The position numbers and the translations under genes are program-made. A stretch of DNA of 64,000 nucleotides, taken from contig CM077644.1 in NCBI GenBank assembly GCA_039707465.1, positions 199,365,962 to 199,429,961 of the forward strand, in the 5' to 3' direction. Below the pieces are notes generated by a model. The model was not told the origin of the DNA and searched no databases. It saw nothing but the letters and a program-made list of their open reading frames with translations. The DNA is from Rhabdophis nuchalis. Lineage: Eukaryota > Chordata > Lepidosauria > Squamata > Natricidae. Every line of letters begins with the position of its first letter. The stretch's first letter is position 1. Below, one piece after another: positions 54,101 through 55,960 of this stretch.

Positions 54101-55960
54101 GTTTGTATTGCTGCTGCTGCTATTATTATTTTTCCTTCGAAAAATAATGTTGCAAAATGTGGTTCCACAGGGAGTAAATGGTGTCAGATACTCAGCACAT
54201 GTAATATACCACTGCTGTGAGGGTTGCATTTGTTGCCTATGTGCAGGTTGTCACTTTAAAGTGACATGATTTGAGACCTGGTTACCATCTTATCCTTCTG
54301 GTTTTTATCTATCCAGTTCTTATTGGCAAGTGGAATAAGGAATGTCAGCCAGTGGGCACTAAGAGAGGGGCTTTCTGTACTATAGGCCCTTCCCTCTGCA
54401 ACATTCTCCCTTCAGGATCACCTGACCCTGTTGGCCTTTCATAAAGCTTTGAAGTCTTGGCCTGGGGCTCCGAGGGTGCGAAGGCTCCTGTTCCCTGCCT
54501 ATATTGATGTCCATTTTTTTTTCTTGGCAGCCATATATATTAGATTTGTATTTTATTATAATTGTTTTCAATTGTTTTATGAATATTTGCCACCCATACT
54601 CGCCGGTTTGAGATGGGCGGATATAAAAACTGAGTAAATAAATAAGGAACTGAATATTTCCTGCATTCATCATAACAGGGTCCTTAGATGGATTATCTTA
54701 TATATTTCCATTTATCCTAAATTGACTGATAAACCTCATGGCTAAAAAGAGATTTGAACCTGGAGTTCCGATATGCATATGGATTAACACAACTTTGTAA
54801 CTCACTCATTAGGAAGGAAGAAATTATACCATAAAATATTTCACGTTTAAATCAATTTTAAACTGCCATATTGATCAAATTATTACCAATAAATCATAGC
54901 ACAAGCTGCTGGCTTTTCCCCCCCATAAAAGCAATTTTTTAAAAAAAGACAAAAAAAGTGATCATTTTTCATTGTATTACCAAACCTATGGTACCTGAAC
55001 CCCAAATTGTATTCTTTAAAGCTCTAATCCACATATAATACATTAATTTAGTAACTATACTATTACAACTTTTAAAAAATAGGATTATTTATTTATATAT
55101 ATCTCACCTTTCTAGACCTCTCATCTTTTTAAAATAAAAAATTTCTTTCTGCAGGTTTTACTAGTTATTTGATTTGGTTGCAAGGAAAGTGGATTCTTTT
55201 CACTCTATTTTAAAATTTAGCACTGAACAACCACTTTACATGTGTTAAAAGTTTACCAATACATTTTGAAACTACAAATAGCACTTTCCTGCGTTCTGAC
55301 TGTCATAAATTTCCATTTTACTATTGACTCTTAGTAGGTGTAAATATTTGCAAGGGGAATGAAATAAAAATTAAGAGGGACTCGACTTGATAAACAGATG
55401 GTGCTTACTTCACTGGTCTAGTTACGTACATTAAACATTGATACAGTGCTGTGGTAGGGCTTGTCATTTACCTGTCATTTCATCCTTGCCTCAACATAAA
55501 GCAAGTACGTTTTGCAGATCGGTAAGAACTTACTGTGCCAATGCTTATTGTAAGTGCAAAGAGATTTACAGCCTGAACTAGCAGGTAAATAAACAGCTTG
55601 TGCAATGGAGTGGAATTAAATATCCAGCCACAGACAGAAAGCCAATGCTTTACAAATGAGAATGCTTGGGCTCAGCTGTCACAGCATCTACATGAAACTC
55701 CTTAAGTACTATTACTCACTGGTATCTCCAAATGCAGTTCTCCCCACCTTAAGTGGTTCCTTGTAGTTTTGCTTCTGTTTTAGGCATGATGAATGCACTG
55801 CAGGAACTCTATGGAAAAGTTTAAGCTATACAGAAGCCACAGAAACCTTGACTGATTCACATAAAATTTACCATGTTTTTCTGAATCTTAAATACTACTC
55901 ACCTACATAAGCTTCCTCTTCAACTGGCAAACGCAGCGACATGCAAAGGTAAGTATCAGA
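2903..55960 (-). CDS. PAM: PAM gene, partial: PHM core plus linker exons, spliced
   Basis: Peptidylglycine alpha-amidating monooxygenase makes C-terminally amidated neuropeptides in the secretory pathway. Its PHM domain hydroxylates the alpha-carbon of the C-terminal glycine using copper, ascorbate and O2; its PAL domain then releases glyoxylate. Twelve minus-strand exons are visible: 55903-55960, 44090-44177, 32904-32989, 31978-32061, 27607-27655, 25712-25779, 24637-24717, 23400-23476, 20387-20490, 13031-13218, 12293-12364 and 2903-3220. Phases are compatible throughout and no in-frame stop was seen, so the gene appears intact. With the first codon taken as residue 76, all copper ligands and the later cysteines match rat PHM numbering exactly. 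Signal peptide, residues before 76, PAL, transmembrane and cytosolic parts lie outside the window. Exon borders are read by eye, without transcript data. Confidence 0.96.
3709..3850 (+). mobile_element. hAT MITE (GGGGTATCAAACTGGC family)
   Basis: Left end CAGGGGTATCAAACTGGC followed by AGCCCATGGGCTG. The right side is the inverse at lower similarity (GTTAGACACCAGTG). The family also occurs at 16390 and 16892. Target duplication not clear. Confidence 0.68.
4158..4490 (+). mobile_element. RTE/BovB-type LINE 3' fragment
   Basis: Shares ordered blocks with the copy at 16528: CCAGAGTTCTCATTTGAAGC, AATGCTGGGGAAAATGCAAG, ACCAGCAGCAAAGTGGAT, CACAGTGACTTGGTG. It is the 3' end of a LINE C-terminal tail and UTR, degraded. 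The precise family (BovB or another RTE-like type) is inferred. Confidence 0.62.
5240..5552 (-). mobile_element. hAT MITE of the CAGTGGTGGGATTC family
   Basis: Left tip CAGAGGTGGTATTC, right tip GAATCCCACCACTG. The flanks CTCCACTA (5232-5239) and CTCCACTC (5553-5560) form a 7/8 target duplication. The inside includes a duplicated GGAGGGAATGG...TTTTGCAGTA segment and CCCCGCCCCCG. Strand follows the usual CAGTGGTGGG start and is arbitrary. It makes the local GC rise, and open frames here are by-products. Confidence 0.85.
7268..7483 (+). mobile_element. tRNA-derived SINE
   Basis: Box-A-like GGTGGTGCAGTGGTTAGAA and box-B-like GGAGTTTGATCCTGATGG, then GGTCAAGGCTGACTCATCC and the tail GTATATAAGTCTAAGTACTA. 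Same family as 26258 and 23049. The tRNA-like head is too worn to be a tRNA gene. Confidence 0.82.
9097..9117. repeat. AAT microsatellite at a LINE tail
   Basis: Seven AAT units at the 3' end of the minus-strand LINE at 9117, where such tails are expected. Confidence 0.88.
9117..9717 (-). mobile_element. L2-like LINE 3' end with reverse-transcriptase C-terminus
   Basis: A GC-rich minus-strand block with a 141-codon open frame (9289-9714): RRLQLVQNAAARAIMG, LLRELHWLPVVFRVRFK, ALHGSGPSYLRD and GPALWNDLPPDIR. These are hallmarks of the C-terminal domain of L2/CR1-group LINEs. The tail ends in GCGGTCTATAAATTAAAT then AAT repeats. Intact frame and high GC suggest a recent insertion. It is not a cellular gene. 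Confidence 0.85.
10985..11335 (+). mobile_element. R4/Dong-like LINE fragment
   Basis: 11230-11312 decodes as IKCGIY, a stop, then GEALSPLLFCMCLKSFGL, resembling the IKCGIYQGDALSPLLFC block of R4/Dong-type reverse transcriptases. The region upstream is more worn. Old and broken. Confidence 0.6.
12293..12364 (-). CDS. PAM: PAM exon w11 (linker, QQPKREEEEVLDQG)
   Basis: A 72-bp exon encoding IKNEGMGMVI then QQPKREEEEVLDQ. It begins and ends in phase 1, so skipping it would keep the frame. It follows the PHM core; the acidic QPKREEEEVLDQ run is shared with mammalian PAM just before exon A, while the first ten residues are not conserved. Acceptor is CTTTTTTAG|AAATCA and donor ATCAGG|gtatgt. Confidence 0.93.
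12365..13030 (-). other. PAM: PAM intron between w10 and w11
   Basis: A short 666-bp intron. Its first 90 bases (12941-13030) are open in the PAM frame and end in a second GT donor, so part of it may be exonic in some transcripts. The rest is AT-rich and unremarkable. Confidence 0.75.
13031..13218 (-). CDS. PAM: PAM exon w10 (CuM ligand Met314, end of PHM core)
   Basis: A 188-bp exon. It opens with GTARDEMCNFYIMYYMEA: Met314 is the CuM thioether ligand, C315 the disulfide partner of C293, and N316 and Y318 line the substrate site. It continues to C334 (MTCTQN) and the conserved EANIPIPV, then a variable tail ending MMAHGHNE. Acceptor is TTTTGATGAAG|GGGCAC, which gives exact alignment to GGTSSDEMCN. 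The preferred donor is AATGAAG|gtaaaa, which aligns the protein length with mammals. The frame stays open 90 bp further to a second possible donor at 12939-12940. Confidence 0.94.
14200..14990 (-). mobile_element. Decayed LINE-like repeat
   Basis: TTACAGTACTCTAAGCGAGT and AGCAATAAGGGCATTGCTAG parallel the block at 37990-38040 (GCAATACTCCATACATGAGG). Flanking sequence is worn. Weakly supported. Confidence 0.35.
15200..15960. repeat. Old interspersed repeat of amniote type
   Basis: Contains blocks I associate from memory with an old amniote repeat: GTGGATCACTTTGTACTTCC, TATTGAATTGCACTTGC, GAACTGGGCCTCAAAGAGAT, CTTTCCACTGGGAAAACTGC. The name and clade are not certain. The open frame at 15744-15947 is part of it. 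Confidence 0.4.
16112..16171. repeat. Short hairpin-forming inverted repeat
   Basis: GGTATGCTACTTCAC and GTGAAGTAGCATAC separated by nine bases, with ATAAT/ATTAT extending the stem by a few pairs. No family assigned. Confidence 0.7.
16315..16835 (+). mobile_element. RTE/BovB-type LINE 3' fragment, split by hAT
   Basis: Left part 16315-16389 (GAAGACAACTGAGTCTTTTG) and right part 16528-16835 (AGATAACAAACCAATGAATC ... AACATTGACTTGATGCCACA). The right part decodes as a broken C-terminal reverse-transcriptase tail like the copies at 4158 and 34484. Stops and frameshifts throughout. Confidence 0.68.
16390..16527 (+). mobile_element. hAT MITE inserted in an RTE LINE fragment
   Basis: Ends CTGGGGTGTCAAATTCATGG and CGAGTTTGACTTCCTTG. 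Flanks CTATAGAC and CTATGGAT match at six of eight bases. The sequence on both sides belongs to one RTE fragment, so this hAT landed in it. Confidence 0.65.
16892..17025 (-). mobile_element. hAT MITE (TCAAACTGGCGGCCCATGGG family)
   Basis: Right end CCCATGGGCCGCCAGTTTGA CATGAC, left end ACGGGTATCAAACTTGTC. The opposite orientation of the copy at 3709. Interior GTGGGTGTGGCATGCATGTG. Compact and nearly full length. Confidence 0.72.
18640..18712. repeat. TA/TTA-rich tract
   Basis: Mixed TATA and TTATTA repeats, self-complementary in parts. The end of an open frame at 18492-18698 runs into it and is not a gene. Confidence 0.85.
19241..19576 (-). mobile_element. tRNA-derived SINE, second family, reverse
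   Basis: Head (complement) TAGCCACTGAGCCACTGTG, box B complement GGGATTCGAACTGCTG, body CTCCGTGGTCATGTGGCTGG and tail AAAGATAAAGGTTCCCCT. The same family as 60281 and 63567 and distinct from the one at 26258. Confidence 0.84.
20387..20490 (-). CDS. PAM: PAM exon w9 (C293 segment)
   Basis: A 104-bp exon encoding AFYPVENPVEIKYGDILAA then RCVFTGEGRSSETYI plus two bases. Cysteine 293 pairs with C315 in the next exon. Acceptor is CATTTCTCAG|GCATTT and donor TATAGG|gtatgt; the donor must lie after the second G to keep frame with the next exon. ENPVEIKYGD replaces mammalian GHPVDVSFGD, one of the more diverged patches of PHM, while RCVFTGEGR is invariant. Confidence 0.94.
22040..22345 (+). mobile_element. 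Non-LTR retrotransposon C-terminal fragment
   Basis: Decodes to SLDKEIDSGINKVNVC, STKLKVFRAVVTLYLLCG and CESWILY, typical of the tail of LINE reverse transcriptases (KLKVYRAVVL...LLYGCETW). Stops follow. Clade not decided. Confidence 0.68.
23049..23277 (-). mobile_element. tRNA-derived SINE, reverse
   Basis: On the plus strand it reads from the tail (AGCAATAGCATTTAGACTTA) to the head (CTAACCACTGTGCCACTGCG). Box B complement TGAGATTTGAACTGCC is present. Same family as 26258. Confidence 0.86.
23400..23476 (-). CDS. PAM: PAM exon w8 (GKVVSGYRVRDGQWTPIG)
   Basis: A 77-bp exon encoding residues 247-272: GKVVSGYRVRDGQWTPIG then HQSPQLPQ. It enters in phase 1 and leaves in phase 0. Acceptor TTTTTCCAG|GGAAAG has a strong pyrimidine tract; donor is CCACAG|gtatgt. 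Threonine-proline and histidine replace mammalian threonine-leucine and arginine in the QWTLIGRQSP stretch. These are conservative for fold, and the exon is intact. Confidence 0.95.
24193..24305. mobile_element. DNA transposon end fragment
   Basis: ACAGGTACTCCTCACTTAAT and repeated TTAAGTGATGTGGCCC resemble the terminus of the family at 37015. The body is missing or too worn to follow. Confidence 0.4.
24637..24717 (-). CDS. PAM: PAM exon w7 (copper M ligands His242, His244)
   Basis: An 81-bp exon encoding VVNADIACHYKTYPMHPF then AYRVHTHHL. Histidines 242 and 244 are CuM ligands, the site of substrate hydroxylation. Arginine 240 corresponds to the residue that binds the peptide carboxylate. 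Cysteine 227 pairs with C334. Acceptor is TCTAACAG|TGGTTA and donor CTTAG|gtaagt. Proline replaces the usual valine in MHVFAYRVH, close to the active site. Confidence 0.96.
   Translation of the reverse strand, partial: WLMLILLVIIKRIQCIHLLIECTPIT
25712..25779 (-). CDS. PAM: PAM exon w6 (QPLIAGMYLMMSVDTVIPPGEK)
   Basis: A 68-bp exon beginning QPLIAGMYLMMSVDTVIP and ending PGEK, with split codons on both sides. It covers residues 197-219, the hinge into the second PHM beta-sandwich. Acceptor is CTTTCAAAG|GCAACC and donor AAAAAG|gtgaat. The sequence is almost identical to mammalian PAM apart from proline for alanine at 216. Confidence 0.95.
25997..26112 (-). mobile_element. CR1 LINE 3' end, short copy
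   Basis: AATACAATACAATACAATAG tail, then AGTTGGAAGGGACCTTGTAG and CTTCTAGTCCAACCCCCT. Only about 115 bp are kept before the sequence changes into a local duplication. Confidence 0.88.
26113..26246 (+). repeat. Local direct duplication, about 34-bp units
   Basis: CTCCCTCTAGCCTCAAGAA followed by ATTCAAATGGGGA at 26115-26147 recurs as CTCCCTCTAGCCTCAAGAA followed by GTTCAAAATGGGGA at 26213-26246. The period is about 98 bp. It lies between a CR1 end and a SINE. Confidence 0.75.
26258..26491 (+). mobile_element. tRNA-derived SINE
   Basis: GAGCTGAGGTGGTGTAGTGC head, GCAGTTCAAATCTCACTGAC (box B), TGAGGACCCAGATTGTTGG, and the tail GTATATAAGCCTAAGTGCTA. The clearest copy of this family here. Confidence 0.86.
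27607..27655 (-). CDS. PAM: PAM exon w5 (C186 segment)
   Basis: A very short exon, 49 bp, encoding DKHKDCSGVTLHLTNQ plus split codons. Cysteine 186 pairs with C47, which lies upstream of the window. Acceptor is TTTTTGCAG|ATAAAC and donor CAAAA|gtaagt. Mammals have the same length here; NQK replaces RLP just before the conserved QPLIAG of the next exon. Confidence 0.94.
27788..28888 (+). mobile_element. 1.1-kb hAT-like element with internal microsatellites
   Basis: Left end GTCTGCAACCTGCGGCTCTG, then GAGCCATATGCAGCTCTTT. The right end has GGCTCTTTGAATG then AAGGTTGCATACC, the inverted counterpart. The interior is GC-richer than its surroundings and carries GA, CAGA and CA runs at 28602-28688. 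No transposase frame; open frames here cross repeats and are not genes. Confidence 0.65.
28602..28688. repeat. GA, CAGA and CA microsatellites
   Basis: A GA run, then about seven CAGA units, then about 14 CA units, all inside the hAT-like element at 27788. Confidence 0.95.
31978..32061 (-). CDS. PAM: PAM exon w4 (copper H ligand His172)
   Basis: An 84-bp exon encoding GVGFKVGGETGSKYFV then LQVHYGDIGAFK. The histidine of QVHYGD falls at residue 172, the third CuH ligand, and the glutamine at 170 is the conserved residue near it. Acceptor is CTTCAAG|GTGTTG and donor CAAAG|gtatgt. The reading frame stays open past the donor for several codons into the intron, but protein similarity stops exactly at the splice site. 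A 135-bp foldback hAT element lies about 260 bp upstream in the intron, at 32324-32458. Confidence 0.96.
32062..32903 (-). other. PAM: PAM intron between w3 and w4
   Basis: An 842-bp intron whose main content is a 135-bp near-perfect foldback hAT at 32324-32458, followed by a short ATTT run. Nothing else is seen. Confidence 0.7.
32324..32458. mobile_element. 135-bp foldback hAT MITE, second copy
   Basis: Same length and core as the copy at 47276: arms share GACTTCAACTCCCAGA and its inverse TCTGGGAGTTGAAGTC around GCCAGCTATGCTGGC. Tips are CAAGGGTCTGC and GCAGATCCCTG. Flanks share CCTAGTT with one base offset, an imperfect target duplication. It lies in the short intron upstream of exon w4. 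Confidence 0.87.
32904..32989 (-). CDS. PAM: PAM exon w3 (C126/C131 segment)
   Basis: An 86-bp exon, phase 2 in and phase 1 out, encoding NCDGGTCTDTSDILYAW then ARNAPPTRLPK. Acceptor TTTTCTAG|GAATTG and donor AAAAG|gtatga are both good. The two cysteines are at positions 126 and 131, partners of C81 and C114. The stretch ILYAWARNAPPTRLPK is one of the most conserved in PAM and identifies the gene without doubt. Confidence 0.96.
33590..33955 (+). mobile_element. RTE/BovB LINE reverse-transcriptase fragment and 3' end
   Basis: Decodes with breaks to NDADDITLIAESTNNL, matching the YADD catalytic block of RTE/BovB reverse transcriptase. The 3' end TCCATGGGGTGGTGATAGG then GTTGGACACAACTTTGC matches BovB ends, with an AACAACAACA tail. 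Many stops. Confidence 0.72.
34030..34470 (-). mobile_element. CR1 LINE 3' end with reverse-transcriptase C-terminus
   Basis: Minus-strand copy. The tail AATACAATACAATACAATA lies at its 3' end, then GTTGGACTAGAAGACATAC. A 102-codon open frame (34114-34422) includes FRYLRGCHKEEGVKLFSK and WNSLPPEVVNAPTLEVFK, typical of CR1. Largely intact frame, so fairly young. Confidence 0.9.
34484..34805 (+). mobile_element. RTE/BovB-type LINE 3' fragment
   Basis: Third copy of the 4158/16528 type: GGAAGCAGGAGAATAAGAG, AGCAGCAAGATCAGTAGAC, ACAGATCATCCTGGAGAAAG, ending CTGACTTGATGACACATAAT and CAATTAATTA. It follows directly after the CR1 copy. Confidence 0.65.
35346..35391. repeat. CTAT/CCAT/CTAC tetranucleotide run
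   Basis: CTATCTATCCATCCATCATC followed by six CTAC units. Confidence 0.92.
35451..35660 (+). mobile_element. hAT-like MITE fragment
   Basis: GGGGTGGGTTGCCAGTTTTA start, a GC-rich CGTGCGTGCGCACACGTGCA segment, and CAGGCCTGGGTCA...TGACCCAGGCCTG as an internal inverted repeat at 35602-35638. It resembles the CAGTGGTGGG hATs but its ends are worn. Confidence 0.5.
36126..36157. repeat. CA microsatellite
   Basis: About 15 CA units with one interruption (CACTCACA). Confidence 0.92.
37015..37654. mobile_element. DNA transposon interrupted by CR1
   Basis: Starts GGTACTCCTCATTGAACAAC and ends AAAGCAAGGACTACCTGTA, giving inverted ends (GGTACTCCT / AGGACTACC). Same terminus type as 43354 and 46028, with a CR1 at 37113-37325. 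No transposase frame. Confidence 0.55.
37113..37325 (-). mobile_element. CR1 LINE 3' end inserted in a DNA transposon
   Basis: AATACAATACAATAGCAGCG then GGACCTTGGAGGTCTTCTAG through to TAACTGTCAGGAAATTT. The sequence on either side belongs to the DNA transposon at 37015-37654. Confidence 0.87.
37660..38560 (-). mobile_element. Decayed LINE-like repeat related to 9117-9717
   Basis: CTGCATTCTGGAACAACTGC parallels CTGCATTCTGGACCAGCTGA at the far end of the element at 9117, then continues upstream (TTGCAATACTCCATACATGA, CATGAGTAACTGTCTGAAAG). No intact frame. Family assignment is inferred from these blocks. Confidence 0.45.
38643..38921 (-). mobile_element. hAT MITE related to the one in the Helitron
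   Basis: The right end AAAAAGGTTAACCATCACTA is the inverse of CAGTGATGGCTAACCTTTTT seen at 50574. The interior holds two copies, about 87 bp apart, of a GGCCTGGAA...CTCCTGCACCAACC block. The left end is not clear. Confidence 0.68.
40284..40372. repeat. GGAA/GGGAA-rich microsatellite
   Basis: An interrupted purine tract of GGAA, GAAA and GGGAA units. Any open frame on the minus strand is low complexity. Confidence 0.92.
42335..42802 (-). mobile_element. Solo LTR of an endogenous LTR retroelement
   Basis: Ends are TGTTCTG...CACAACA (TG...CA with TGTT/AACA inverted tips), flanked by a 6-bp direct repeat GTTTCC at 42329-42334 and 42803-42808. No second LTR, primer-binding site or internal gene is near, so it looks like a solo LTR of 468 bp. 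On the minus strand a TTTAAAAG box could be the promoter. That strand also has an open frame rich in Asp, Glu and Ser (MDSSSEEYYESALEEE). Family not determined. Confidence 0.75.
42866..42881. repeat. AT microsatellite
   Basis: About seven AT units, a short distance from the solo LTR. Confidence 0.85.
43354..43914. mobile_element. DNA transposon (ACAGGTAAGTCC ends) interrupted by a SINE
   Basis: Ends TACAGGTAAGTCCCTG and GAGGACTACCTATA are imperfect inverses. The inside has blocks shared with 46028 and 59835: AATTGAGCCCAACATTTC, ACCTTTCTTACCACAGTTGT, TTTGATCACATGACTG. A SINE occupies 43427-43621. A TA at each end could be a mariner-like duplication, but this is not certain. Confidence 0.65.
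43427..43621 (+). mobile_element. tRNA-derived SINE, decayed, nested
   Basis: GTGGCACAGTATTTACAGGG start, GCTCAAGGTAAACTCAGCC middle and TATATAAGTTTAAATGCAAT then TGCTATTGC end match the SINEs at 7268 and 26258. It sits inside the DNA transposon at 43354. Confidence 0.68.
44090..44177 (-). CDS. PAM: PAM exon w2 (copper H site His-His)
   Basis: An 88-bp exon encoding VDFKPHASMDTVHHMLLF then GCNSPASDNGYW, with split codons at both ends. The His-His pair falls at residues 107-108, two of the three CuH ligands that receive electrons from ascorbate. Cysteine 114 (disulfide to 131) is also here. Acceptor is CTTTCAG|TTGAC and donor CTACTG|gtaagg. The segment SPASDNG differs from mammalian MPSSTGS, a surface loop where variation is expected. 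Confidence 0.95.
44729..44913. repeat. 185-bp foldback inverted repeat
   Basis: The left arm (GACCAGAGGTTTAGTCCTCT, GAGCTTTC, CTGCTGGAGTCCATC) is mirrored by the right arm (GGGCTCCAGCATGAG, GAAAGCTC, AGAAGACTAAACCTCTG). Arms are about 85 bp with scattered mismatches. No clear target duplication. It is probably a MITE, about 550 bp upstream of exon w2. Confidence 0.75.
46028..46419. mobile_element. DNA transposon copy, reverse of 43354
   Basis: Starts AATAGTCCTCAACTTACAAT and ends GTAAGTCGAGGACTACCTGA. Internal blocks AACCGTGTTACTAACTTAAC and GCAAGAAAGGTCGTAAAAT match the family in reverse order. About 390 bp, no coding. Confidence 0.72.
47276..47410. mobile_element. 135-bp foldback hAT MITE, perfect 8-bp target duplication
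   Basis: Two arms of about 60 bp form a near-perfect hairpin. Tips are CAGGGATGTCC and GGACATCCCTG; the centre is CCCCAGGCAGCATAGCTGGC. GTCTAAGC flanks it at 47268-47275 and 47411-47418. An 8-bp duplication and CAGGG tips indicate hAT. Being palindromic, it has no strand. Confidence 0.9.
48650..49045 (+). mobile_element. hAT fragment interrupted by GGAAG repeats and another repeat
   Basis: Starts CTAGTGGTAGGTTTCTGCAGG and ends near GTAGGTTCTAAAAAAATTTG, as worn members of the CAGTGGTGGG hAT family do. In between lie a GGGAA/GGAA run (48781-48881) and a piece (48893-48955, CAATTGAGCCCAAAATTTTA) of the DNA transposon also seen at 43354. A composite, partly nested. Confidence 0.5.
48764..48881. 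repeat. GGGAA and GGAA microsatellite
   Basis: GGGAA units change into about 15 pure GGAA units. It lies inside a worn hAT. Confidence 0.95.
49876..50239 (+). mobile_element. CR1 LINE 3' fragment, copy 1 inside the Helitron
   Basis: Encodes the C-terminus of CR1 reverse transcriptase (FQYLRGCPKEEGVKLFTK, later RTINQWNILPPEV) followed by the CR1 3' end (GTTGGACTAGATGACCTCC). It ends in ATTGTATT repeats, as CR1 copies do. It begins at AGTTTAATAAAAGAGGGACT, the same breakpoint as copy 2. The frame carries small deletions near its end. Confidence 0.88.
50240..50285 (+). repeat. GGTA/GATA spacer between CR1 copies
   Basis: A short tract of GGTAGGTAGATAGGGG followed by AGAGACAGGGATAAATAA. It is the same degenerate motif as the 1-kb array at 50963-51989. 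Its position right after a CR1 3' end mirrors the larger array after copy 2. Confidence 0.7.
50280..50962 (+). mobile_element. CR1 LINE 3' fragment, copy 2, split by a hAT
   Basis: CR1 reverse-transcriptase C-terminus and 3' end on the plus strand, in two parts: 50280-50573 and 50915-50962. It starts at the same CR1 position as copy 1. It is interrupted by a 341-bp hAT at 50574-50914 with GTATAGGG repeated on both sides, and ends GTTGGACTAGATGACCCTC. Confidence 0.88.
50574..50914 (+). mobile_element. Non-autonomous hAT nested in CR1
   Basis: Left terminus CAGTGATGGCTAACC; right terminus GGTTCGCCATCATG, its inverse with one base missing. An 8-bp target duplication GTATAGGG is at 50566-50573 and 50915-50922. 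There is no transposase coding. A relative in the opposite orientation ends at about 38921. Confidence 0.88.
50963..51989. repeat. Degenerate tetranucleotide array (GGTA/GATA/GAAA)
   Basis: It starts with GATA/GGTA, has a pure GAAA block (about 51051-51168), then GGTA runs separated by GAGGGATAGAGAGGGAGAAA blocks repeating about every 35-60 bp to 51989. It sits directly after the CR1 3' end inside the Helitron. Because the motif lacks stops, the minus strand stays open for over 1.1 kb; this is low-complexity and not a gene. Confidence 0.9.
54190..54645 (+). mobile_element. LINE 3' end (L2/CR1-group type)
   Basis: ACATTCTCCCTTCAGGATCA then TTTCATAAAGCTTTGAAGTC, and a 3' end GAGATGGGCGGATATAAAAA followed by GAGTAAATAAATAA. 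This layout is seen in reptile L2-type LINEs or their SINE partners. Confidence 0.5.
55903..55960 (-). CDS. PAM: PAM exon w1 (PHM residues 76-94)
   Basis: First visible PAM exon, 58 bp. It encodes SDTYLCMSLRLPVEEEAYV plus one base of the next codon. Acceptor AG is at 55961-55962 and donor GT at 55901-55902 (GTAG|gtgagt). It starts in phase 0 and ends in phase 1. It holds the cysteine equivalent to C81, which in PHM pairs with C126 encoded two exons on. The match to mammalian PAM is nearly residue for residue. The exon before it, which in mammals encodes a segment ending about MPGVTPK, was not found between 55961 and 64000. Confidence 0.94.

Larger units (their letters stand above)
44178..55902 (-). 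other. PAM: PAM intron between w1 and w2
   Basis: An 11.7-kb intron. It contains a foldback repeat (44729-44913), a DNA transposon (46028-46419), a foldback hAT (47276-47410), a hAT with a GGAAG/GGAA run (48650-49045), the Helitron (49435-52102) and a LINE 3' end (54190-54645). The stretches 44920-46020, 47420-48640, 52110-54180 and 54650-55900 are AT-rich with nothing identifiable. Confidence 0.65.
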